A DNA stretch of 14,127 bases from Echinostoma caproni (Eukaryota > Platyhelminthes > Trematoda > Plagiorchiida > Echinostomatidae). Each line of letters opens with the position of its first letter. The first letter of the stretch is position 1. Below the pieces are notes generated by a model. The model ran no database searches, was not told the DNA's origin, and saw nothing but the letters and a program-made list of their open reading frames with translations. The stretch spans positions 1 through 14,127 of the forward strand of contig UZAN01041954.1 of assembly GCA_900618425.1 (NCBI GenBank), written 5' to 3'. Positions 7,601 to 14,127 of the stretch are shown here, one piece after another. The position numbers were made by a program, and so were the translations under genes.

Positions 7601-10565
7601 TCAAATGAAGTCAACAAATCTGAAAATGTTTTCGTTCCAACAGGTACTTTTTCGGGCTTGTTTGAATAAAAATGGGATAACATGAATATTAAACAGACTC
7701 GTTTTTTGACTTTGGGGCTATAAAAATGCCCGATGTTGCGTCCGAGATCTCCTGTGTTTTCACTGCACTGGGGCTTTGAAAAAGTTCGCAGGTAAAAAAA
7801 TGAGCAAAAATTAAGAATTGAATTCCAAGAAAATTAATTTTTTCCATGAACAGACAAACTAACAAATTTCGAAATGATGCCAATTATTTCAAACTATTGT
7901 TAAAATGTCCGCTCAGATTGAGTGTGTTGTCATTTCAGACAATGAAAACATGACTGGGAAGAGCATCTCACTGCGTTATGTGATCGAGACAGTTTTCAAT
8001 CCGATGAAACAATGGCAACACTTGGTCTTTCATAAACTTGTGGCCTAAATAATCTCTTCTTCCCCATCCTTCGAGGATTAACAGTATTCGTGTTTGGCTA
8101 TGGCTCCATTTGTATTTCAGCATTTTAAATTACACAAGGAGAAGTATTATTGGACACAGAACAGCGTTACCACCTTACAGTAAATGCTTATCTATGGCTC
8201 GTGTCATTGATAAAACATACTTTCACTATATGCGATTATATTATTCATCGCTGTTGTGTGATTTTGTAAGGAAAAAATGTCCCTTTTTCCATTCACATGC
8301 ACATTGCACTCTATGCCTGCGAAAACCTACTGTCAACATGAACAATGCACTGCGTGCATCGCAATAACGATTTCCAGATTCGGTTCTCCAAACTTTGAGT
8401 CATCGGTTACGGTGCATTAAATTGTGGCCTGATTTTTCCTTCCAGATACTGTGGTTTTGTTAAGGGGAGTGCACAGTTAATGGTTGTTAAAACTGCAAGT
8501 ACAACTGTGGGCAGTGCAACACGTTACCACTACCCAGGTAAACTCAGTGTTTATGGGGGATTCGGTGAGAATGTACACAAGCTCTGACTGCTACTACCGC
8601 TGATACTTCTACTACTACGCCAATCTGTCTTCAGTGAATCTGTGACAAATTGTTCGTATGTAGACCGAGAAAGTGCTTAGGTTTTTAGAAGACTGTTCGG
8701 AGGTTTTCTTCCGTCAGTCTCTTAGCTCCGTCAGATACACCGTAATATATCAATCTCTCATGGAATATAGTTTGCCGGTTGGTCTGTTTCAGAATGGTTA
8801 TTCTCGCTCTCAGTTGTATGAAGTCAATGCTTTTTTAGGTTATATATATATATATATATATTTATAAATTTCACACACATGTGAGTGCAGACTGTGCGCC
8901 AAAAAAATCAAAGTGCAATAATCTTTACATTAGGAAAAAGTTCCATGATTTTCTTGTGAGCGCGAGACTGTTGGGTCGCCAAGGCCAAGGTAGGTACACT
9001 TGTTTGAGGAATCTACAATCGGAACCTTCGGTTAGCCAAAGCCTGATCCGCAAAGCAGCAGGGTGGTGTGTAAAACATGCAGTCCATTGGGGACCAGTGT
9101 CCAGTTCATCGGATCATGCGTCTTTCAGACGGGGTCAAACGTCCAAGGCACCCAATATACCTCGATACCCAATCGAACCGGTGACCACTACAGGAAGGTG
9201 TCGAGGTGTATGCTTTGTGCTCCTCATCTTGGTTGGTTTGGAATCATGGTCTTTAGCCTTAGGTGCACAGTCAGTGTTTCACAGACACGGTTACACGGAT
9301 GTTGGCTTTTAGTCATCTCACATTGGTAGGAAAACACCACCGCCACAGGAAGGAAGTGAGTAGGGTTTCGTCAGTAGAGGCTATTTGAGATGCTTGGTCG
9401 AAGTGGAGCATTTCACAAGGTGCAACGGGGGATGGGTGGTGACTATTCATAGCCCAATATAGCCACTATCGCCTATACTGGGGCTTTTGTAGGCCTTTTA
9501 TGATTTAAGCTGTAGTGGGTCAAACGGGGCACATTAAATAGCATACCTCGTTTATAACGAACACCGTTTGTATTGTATTGTATTTTATTGTTTTGTATTC
9601 AAGCTTTTGCGAGTTATATACAAGCTTTCAGCCAAACGATAGACCACGGTTACAATTCTGGTAAAAACAGGGGCAAAAGTTGGATGTGAAACCTACAAAA
9701 ATATGGGTTAATTACTAAATGCGTTAGAAAGCTCAGAACGAACACTTTCCTTGTCGGTCGGTATCCGGGCAAGATAGGATACCAAAGGGTTTCTGTAGGT
9801 GGATATGTTAGACGAGATAACTTTGTACTTGGAACGGGTGGAGGGGTGGGATTTGCATGTACAAAGGTCAATGTGTAGATGATGGGTGCAATCATATAGG
9901 ATATTGTCAGCAAACTTCAAGCACGCATCAATATAGGCATTACATATATTGCCAATCAGAACCGATAATGGAACTTGGGAGACACGGCTGATCGTTGAGA
10001 GGCCAAGCCTCAGCAAACCGGCCTTCAGCAAACCAGGGAAAATTACAGGAGAGCAGTACAGGGGTATAGGGAGCAGTCATTCAAAACCGTCTGCAAGAGG
10101 TCATTAAAACGAAGGAATTTGTTCTGTAAAATCAGACGCCCTAGCAGTAATACATCGTGTCGCTTAAATGAACTTGTCTCATAGTAATTCAATTTTAACT
10201 GCCCACTTTGTGGATATATTCACTTTCCAATTATTCAATTGATTGAGTTTGATTTATAAACAATCGGAACGTATATTCATTATCGTATGTGATGAAAGTT
10301 TATCGACCGGTGCAACGGTTTACCAACTGTTTCACTCACGTTGGTCATAGAAAATCCTAACACTCGGGACATATAGGTTGGCATACAAGTGATCATTGTG
10401 TACCAGGACCAATTTGTGGTCACATTACAAATGAGAATGGACCAAAACGGTGGGGACCGCAATAACTGGGACCAAGGCACATCCCGAAACCCGTTTGGGG
10501 TTTTACTCAATTTCTTCTGATCTCTACACCTGTTCGATTTGAACTTGAGTGGGTCAGCAGAGCCC
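4236..10565 (-). CDS. Partial sialin-like SLC17 transporter gene, three exons: join(10565..10340, 6344..6212, 4391..4236)
   Basis: The three exons splice in frame to 172 codons of a membrane transporter of the SLC17 family (major facilitator superfamily), whose members carry organic and inorganic anions such as sialic acid, glutamate or phosphate across lysosomal, vesicular or plasma membranes. The joined protein follows human sialin order from the cytoplasmic loop before TM7 through TM7, TM8, TM9 and TM10. Phase arithmetic supports it independently: the first exon ends at phase 0 and the second starts at phase 0; the second ends with one base (T) and the third supplies CA, making a serine codon. 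The PTYM motif after TM7 and the NGLLSSLPYL motif look more like sialin than the vesicular glutamate transporters, but the substrate is not determined. TM1-6 and the C-terminal end are missing from the model. No promoter or polyadenylation site was identified. Confidence 0.88.
4583..4652 (+). repeat. (TATC)n tetranucleotide microsatellite
   Basis: About sixteen TATC/CTAT units, with a few single-base interruptions (TATT, CATC, TTTC). It lies in the DNA immediately 5' (in gene sense) of the 4391 exon's acceptor. Read in any frame it gives a repetitive Leu-Ser-Ile-Tyr peptide, which should not be taken as coding. Confidence 0.95.
4653..6211. other. Transporter intron, no further gene seen
   Basis: Part of the intron between the 6344 and 4391 exons. 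Short plus-strand frames at 4833-5018, 5051-5245 and 5407-5595 have low-information sequences and run antisense to the gene. Nothing beyond the small AT repeat at 5268-5308 is supported. Confidence 0.5.
5268..5308 (+). repeat. Short TATA/TATG-rich repeat
   Basis: Imperfect alternation of TATATG, TACTATATG and TAGTATATG units within the transporter intron. Confidence 0.7.
6212..6344 (-). CDS. SLC17 transporter exon: TM8 region
   Basis: This 133-nt exon encodes 44 residues plus one base, starting NGLLSSLPYL and ending VRKLNNAI. It aligns along its length with the sialin segment starting NGFLSSLPYL and ending VRRIFSLIG. The acceptor is a strong pyrimidine run ending tcctacag; the donor is gtgagt, identical to that of the exon before. 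The middle (residues 11-24) is hydrophobic and is followed by SD, where most family members have AD, then a basic stretch ending in the conserved V-R-(R/K). Its length, one more than a multiple of three, is exactly what is needed to connect the neighbouring exons. The opposite strand has longer open frames here, which are shadows. The intron downstream is 1,820 nt. Confidence 0.88.
6457..6512 (-). repeat. Diverged dispersed repeat, copy 1
   Basis: Shares AATTAAACGGAGGACG, CCAGGTGTCTTCCTAAGGACTT and a trailing CTAATCT with 6748-6805 (AATTAAACGGCGGGCG, CCTGGTTTCTGAGGGACTT), in the same orientation and about 290 bases apart. It lies between the transporter's TM8 exon and the exon upstream of it. 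It is assigned to the minus strand because the better copy shows a tRNA-like arm on that strand. Confidence 0.45.
6748..6850 (-). repeat. Diverged dispersed repeat, copy 2, with a tRNA-D-arm-like segment
   Basis: Beyond the part shared with 6457-6512, the minus strand reads GGTAGAGCAATCGCACTGTA (6826 leftward). This closely resembles the end of the D arm and the start of the anticodon arm of ordinary tRNAs. The A box upstream is incomplete and no convincing B box follows. It is probably an old tRNA-derived SINE. Confidence 0.4.
6851..8838. other. Transporter intron, mostly featureless
   Basis: Part of the 3,995-nt intron. It has the weak tRNA-like fragment at 7374 and two open frames (7883-7689 minus, 8110-8367 plus) without recognisable motifs. 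A consensus minus-strand donor (CCAG|gtaagt, 7156) is present, but no exon is needed there because the flanking exons already join at phase 0. Confidence 0.5.
7374..7425 (+). repeat. Possible tRNA-derived fragment
   Basis: TCTAGCGCCCGCATGCTGG followed by TCTTCGATTCTCCC resembles the D-arm end, anticodon arm and T-loop of a tRNA (B-box-like TTCGATTCTCC). There is no clear A box. Weak evidence. Confidence 0.25.
8839..8865 (+). repeat. (TA)n microsatellite
   Basis: Uninterrupted TA dinucleotides, about eleven units, just left of the GC-rich island that starts near 8885. Confidence 0.95.
8885..9540. other. GC-rich island of unknown identity with two overlapping long open frames
   Basis: The stretch is clearly richer in G and C than its surroundings. 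On the plus strand it is open for 143 codons (8881-9312), and in a second frame for 88 codons (9063-9329). The first protein has a Cys/Trp segment (GWCVKHAVHWGP) and a hydrophobic segment (VCFVLLILVGLESW). The second has CMLCAPHLGWFGIMVF. I recognise neither. Two open frames over the same DNA suggest base composition rather than coding pressure. A likely explanation is an anonymous dispersed repeat, or part of the element whose LINE tail follows at 9568. It may also be an exon I cannot identify. Confidence 0.35.
9568..9599 (-). repeat. Pentanucleotide LINE tail (ATACA)n
   Basis: On the minus strand: ATACAAAACAATAAAATACAATAC and further ATACA units. It marks the 3' border of the LINE fragment. 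Confidence 0.65.
9568..10160 (-). mobile_element. 3' end of a non-LTR retrotransposon (LINE, probably CR1/Jockey type)
   Basis: The minus-strand frame 10031-9708 ends with STYRNPLVSYLARI, then SVRSELSNAF and a stop. This matches the usual end of CR1/Jockey-type reverse-transcriptase ORFs, where R-N-S-F-x-x-R-x-x-x-x-W-N-x-L-P is followed by S-V-x-x-F. The usual W-N-x-L-P is not preserved. Some 110 bases after the stop comes a tail of AATAC/ATACA pentamers (9599-9568), as expected for LINEs that end in short tandem repeats. Upstream of 10031 the frame is broken by stops, so the copy is 5'-truncated and dead. It has the same orientation as the transporter gene and lies in its 3,995-nt intron. 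Confidence 0.55.
10340..10565 (-). CDS. SLC17 transporter exon: loop before TM7 plus TM7
   Basis: This 226-nt exon encodes one base completing a codon and 75 residues. The acceptor is a good pyrimidine tract ending cttcag at 10566, and the donor after Asn75 is gtgagt. Residues 1-28 are hydrophilic (cytoplasmic loop, with DPLKFKS). Residues 29-31 are VPW, which in sialin precedes TM7. The hydrophobic TM7 runs from about residue 38 to 62 (PPFWSILICNV, then NWSWYTMITC), followed by MPTYMSRVLGF, matching the sialin LPTYMKEILRF region. The start is set by the splice site, not a start codon: no methionine is needed, and the frame stays open back to the acceptor. The intron downstream is 3,995 nt. 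An upstream exon ending at phase 2 is required but was not recognised. Confidence 0.88.
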
Positions 10566-12574
10566 CTGAAGGAGACGCAAAAGTATGTAAATGGTTTTAA
10601 ACGAGGATGAGAAGGAGAGAAAATTCCAATGATAAGTTGCAGTTAAAACGCAACAATCATAATGATTCAATACAGCGTCTTGCTTTAACAAAGAAGACGG
10701 GGAAATATGCATTTATTTTCTAAGAAGAACTTCATTTTGATAGGTTTTTGCTCTCTCAAGAAACAATCCAATAAAAAACAACGCAATTTATCGTGTTAAA
10801 GGAAATAATCGCAATGTTAAACTGATGTCTGTAAATATTCCCGATATCACTGAATCAAATCTGTCACTATTCTCCTTTGAACGTTGCGTTCATTTGGTTA
10901 TTCTATTTTATCAAACACAATTGTTCTCTTCTCCCGTAGGATGTCATCGTAAATTGTATATTATCAAAATTCGGATCGCATTTCTTTAAACTCTATTCCA
11001 AAATATAGATTTTTTCCCAAACGAACACCTTGTGTCCTTGCACACCGCCGCTTAGGGTGCATTGTAAAGGCAGATGTTTTTTGCGTGATTTCACTGAATG
11101 GTTAATTCGCTCAATCAAGACCTCTTGGAGAGAAGATTCGATAAAGTTTCCTCGCTGATACACGCTCATCTACTTCCCTGATCTTGATTTTATTGTCGCA
11201 AACGGAGTTCTATTTGTGAAACATCCTTTTCCTTTTACATAACTTATTAATACAGCAATTGATCTTTGGGTAGAATTGATTTTGGCCATCAGTTTTACGT
11301 GATCTCACTCAGCTCTAAGTGCACGATCACACAGCCATGTCAAACAAAAACAGTGGAGTTGAAATCGGTCAGTTGAGCACTTTGTTGGCAAATGATTCAC
11401 GTAATTACGTCTGGTTAAGGGCAAAGTTACCTATATTACAAAATTTAGTATTGTTTAATGGAAGTGAACTATTGCAAACAAGTTTGTAAATACGATTGAT
11501 GGTGAACGGCACTAAGGGACCGACAAGTCAAACGAAAATTCGGACAAGTAGATCATTTTGGGATGTAATATGCCATTAGCGTTGAGTGCAATAAGCAGAT
11601 GGATGTTTGATCAGGTCATATTTTGAGGGATAGGCAACCTGTAATCGACAGTATAGAGGAAAATCGAGAACATGTTTGCCTGCGGTCGGTATTCTGAAGG
11701 TTAGCACTATCCTCAGCTTCCAATACTCATCACAATTGAGTTGCACGATGCGCGCCTGTAGGACGGTGATTAATTCATTTCCACAATTACACTATTCTGT
11801 CAATCAAAATAAATATCTCACTGTTGATATTTGAAACTGATTTGGACAAAGGCTCCGACCACCCTGACTACCATTTATTCCGCGAAGTGAACTTGGTCCA
11901 CTATTGATTTTTTCATTTCAAGTTGGACACTATTCACAAGTAAGTGTGAAATGAATGCAAATAAAAAACCAGCATAATAGAGTTATGCTGTCAGCCCGAA
12001 CCTGCATGCGGAAACCCAGTTGTTGAGAGGTCCTCGGAACGGAGTTAATAGAAAGTCATTTGTATCCTTCTTCGTTGCTATCGAATCAGAAATTACAAGA
12101 CGACAACACTTAAATAAAGTTGACGTGGAAATTGAGTTCAAACAGGTGTGAGCTGATTGGCACCGGGATAGTGCACACCCTCCGGGCGAAGGATCCGGAG
12201 TTGAAAACCTTAATGAGATCGAAAGTGGAGTTTGATGCTTTTGAATGTGGGATTTTTATTGAATGAACTGACGACTGTTGATGGAGGCGAAGTCGAAATT
12301 ATGGTTCCGGTTTAAATTAACCAAAAAAGCTAACTAAACCAGGTCACAGTACCGCGCGATTTATGCCCACGATAATTCCGCTGCATCTCAACATGGTTAA
12401 CACTGAATAAAAGTAATATTTATATACAACTTTAGTGTGGCAGAAACTTGAAGTGAAATGCATTAAAAATGGACAAACGTATTAGTGAGGAGAGTCAAAA
12501 GGACTATATAACCACGGCAAAGACAGGCTAACATGAAATTATTTTTGTTGAAATTGGGGGGCCTCTTTCAATTG
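10566..12574. other. No feature recognised; should hold upstream transporter intron
   Basis: About 2 kb without long frames or recognisable repeats. The exon before 10565 must end at phase 2 and encode TM5-TM6. I searched the minus strand here for the F-Y-x-x-G and W-x-P-x-x-E-R signatures and did not find them. Confidence 0.45.
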
Positions 12575-12783
12575 CTAGCAAGCTCTCCTGCAATCCTTAA
12601 CAATCCTGCGCCTCAAAACTTGTAGACAATCCGAAATGCTGTGCCTCGGTTGATCTGGTGTTGCATCACCCGAAGGTGTCGAGTTATGGCTGATGGTGGG
12701 GTCTTGTAGTTTAGACTGTCGTCTCCATGCAGCGAGCTCGATTTCAATTGCGTCAACCAGATTTGTTTCGGATAGAGGCATCT
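12575..12783 (-). CDS. Unassigned 68-codon ORF, possible exon
   Basis: An open frame starts with an ATG directly after an acceptor-like sequence (tttaatttgtcag) and ends at a TAG. It encodes a hydrophilic peptide: MPLSETNLVDAIE at the start, an acidic segment and AAWRRQ, a Ser/Thr/Pro-rich middle (residues about 30-48), and a basic end with LRRRIVKDCRR. It has no membrane segment, so it does not supply the missing TM5-TM6 of the transporter, although it lies between the TM4 candidate and the TM7 exon on the same strand. I do not recognise the sequence. The only donor-like sites near its end are weak (gttaag, gttttg). It could be a regulatory or alternative 5' exon, an exon of another gene, or chance. 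Confidence 0.18.
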
Positions 12784-12827
12784 GACAAATTAAATACCTT
12801 TTATAACTAGGAAACTAAGAGAGAGAG

Positions 12828-13010
12828 GGCGGTGGTGGCCCGGTGGTAACGTCACCCCGGGGATGTGTTTGTATCCCAACACCACCGCCTGACTTTACCC
12901 ATTATGTGTTGAATGGCAGCCCTTTGATCGGCTGCTTGCCCCCTTCCTGAAAATTGTACCGTTGCATGTTCAATAAAAGGAAGTAAAATAAAAAGATAAA
13001 AGATATTTGC
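12828..13010 (+). mobile_element. tRNA-derived SINE with A-rich tail
   Basis: The head (12828-12889) begins GGCGGTG and ends CACCGCC, a perfect seven-pair acceptor-like stem. Inside are an A box TGGCCCGGTGG (12836-12846, one mismatch) and a degenerate B box (12866-12876). A five-pair GTGTT/AACAC stem (12865-12869 with 12878-12882) stands where the T arm should be. At 62 bases it is shorter than a tRNA, with the anticodon part collapsed to CACCCCGGGG. A tRNA-unrelated body follows (to about 12970), then an A-rich tail with AATAAA and AAGTAAAATAAAAAG. A GA run precedes it. Confidence 0.6.
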
Positions 13011-13416
13011 ATAATGTTTCAGGTCAGTGAATGAGTTTGATTGATGAAGAAAGTTTGTAGATTGTGCAATGGTTTGCTCCGTGGGGTAAACCGTGGTTGT
13101 GGATTCCTCAAGAAAATTCATCTGCCTTGACCTGAGCAACCTGGCAGTTTTCGGCTCACATGCAAATCATGGAACGTTTGGCTTTCTTATAAAGATTACT
13201 GTGCCATGACTTGTTCAGCTCACAGCCTGGCGTCAAACGTGTATGAAATATACAAATATCGGTTCAATTCAGTTCTTACAACCATTAACCATGCACTTTC
13301 ACGGGCCGGTTTTACTTGCTGTCTTTTGGTTGACCATTTGGATAAAATAGCAGAATGATGATTAAAATGTTGAGGGCAGATTTAAGCGGAATGTGGAGCA
13401 TTTTCATAGACTGCAG
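13011..13416. other. No gene recognised
   Basis: Lies between the SINE tail and the LINE stop codon. The part next to 13417 is presumably 3' untranslated sequence of the RTE-type element, whose end I could not place. Confidence 0.4.
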
Positions 13417-13635
13417 TTACAAGAATAATGAGTAGATGCATGAGCGCCACTTTTTGCGACACCAAGCCATTTCGTTCAGTGTCTCTAACCACCGGTGGCC
13501 ATGATCTCTGGGTCCCCATCCAGGGAGCCTAACGGGACCTATGTGAGCCAGTCTCCTGGTCAGGGTTTTCATACCCTAATGCCAGGTCTTTGCAAGCAAA
13601 ACTATACGGTAGTTGTGGCCTAACCGAGAGACACC
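13417..13635 (-). pseudogene. C-terminal remnant of an RTE-type LINE reverse transcriptase ORF
   Basis: A single minus-strand frame of 73 codons carries LAKTWH, one in-frame stop (TAG at 13578-13576), then MKTLTRRLAHIGPVRLPGW, GPRDHGHRWLETL, NEMAWCRKKWRSCI and a final stop at 13419-13417. The block RLPGWGPRD followed by W-L-E-T-L-x-x-M-A-x-x-x-x-x-W-R-S-C is, to my knowledge, the ending of endonuclease/reverse-transcriptase polyproteins of RTE-like elements that are abundant in liver-fluke genomes. The catalytic domains are absent. The copy is 5'-truncated and inactive. Confidence 0.7.
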
Positions 13636-13870
13636 ATTACACTAATCAGAGTCAAGGATTCGTGTTACGAACTATCCCTACTTGTGGAATCCCTTCAAAG
13701 TTGCGACAACTGAGGCGCCTTAAAAACTATGTCTTAGGTACAACACTGGTTTGCTGAGTACTTTGTTTGCTGTTACATAGTGGCCACGAATATTTTTCGA
13801 GTTGTAAGCAAAGACAATCGATAAATCACCTCAAAATCTTCTCCATACACTTAATCATGTGTATCCTCAC

Positions 13871-13930
13871 CGGATATGGTGTTCCTTGCACCGATGGAAA
13901 ATAAAACTGTTTTGTGTTTCCCTGGAAAAA
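13871..13930 (-). CDS. Candidate 60-nt TM4 exon of the same transporter
   Basis: A minus-strand stretch of 20 codons, FFQGNTKQFYFPSVQGTPYP, lies between an acceptor (ctcaaggcag) and a good donor (CCG|gtgagg), phase 0 at both ends. In SLC17 proteins TM4 has the pattern G-x-x-x-G-x-x-F-P (sialin: GLGEGVTFP). Here G-N-T-K-Q-F-Y-F-P keeps the spacing and F-P, but the second Gly is Gln. Strand and position upstream of the TM7 exon fit. Against it: the stretch is very short, the acceptor has a weak pyrimidine tract, and I could not find the TM5-TM6 exon that should lie between it and 10565. It may be a chance match. Confidence 0.3.
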
Positions 13931-14127
13931 CTGCCTTGAGACGCAATAGACCAAACAGTGAGTGATAATTGAAAAAAATATAGAGATAGTCAAGGTATCT
14001 TGGAGAGTCTTTGAATTAACCCTTTCGTTTGATAAAGTGGACACGTGAAAGTGTGATCAAGAACTGATATGTGTGTGTTTGATCACTTCTTCCCTCAAGT
14101 TGACTGTTTGGTTTTCCCCACTTCTGT

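Noticed and set aside
12130..12200. GC-rich segment GGCACCGGGATAGTGCACACCC as a tRNA-like gene
   Set aside because: Neither an A box nor a B box fits at tRNA spacing on either strand, and no cloverleaf stems were found.

Overview
The window looks like nuclear DNA of a parasitic flatworm, most likely a digenean fluke. Most of it is non-coding. Coding sequence comes as short exons with GT-AG borders, separated by introns of 1.8 to 4 kb. The repeats are of kinds known from trematodes: a tRNA-headed SINE carrying a hammerhead ribozyme (as in the schistosome S-alpha family), an RTE-type LINE C-terminus, and a probable CR1/Jockey-type LINE 3' end. The genus cannot be decided from the sequence.

The one convincing gene is on the minus strand. 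Three exons (10565-10340, 6344-6212, 4391-4236) join in frame into 172 codons of an SLC17-family anion transporter, closest by eye to sialin (SLC17A5). Intron phases agree exactly (0 then 1), and the spliced product covers about TM7 to the conserved N-x-x-D-x-A-P-x-Y-A-G motif near TM10. The 5' part (TM1-6) and 3' part (TM11-12) were not found. A 60-nt candidate TM4 exon lies at 13930-13871 in the right order and strand.

Left third (1-4235): mostly featureless AT-rich DNA, with two copies of a roughly 330-nt repeat in inverted orientation. Each has pol III A and B boxes and a type I hammerhead. The minus-strand copy (3540-3880) has an intact core. The plus-strand copy (1600-1895) has lost the invariant G12. 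An older tRNA-like relic and an AT microsatellite lie alongside. If the transporter's last exons lie beyond the left edge, both copies are intronic, and the intact ribozyme is in the sense orientation.

Middle (4392-10339): two transporter introns holding microsatellites, two diverged copies of a possible tRNA-related repeat, a GC-rich island of unknown nature (8885-9540), and a minus-strand LINE 3' end with a pentanucleotide tail.

Right part (10566-14127): mostly anonymous DNA, with one unassigned 68-codon minus-strand ORF, a second tRNA-derived SINE (12828-13010) and a decayed RTE-type LINE C-terminus (13417-13635). No rRNA gene, functional tRNA gene, CRISPR array or bacterial-type operon is visible.
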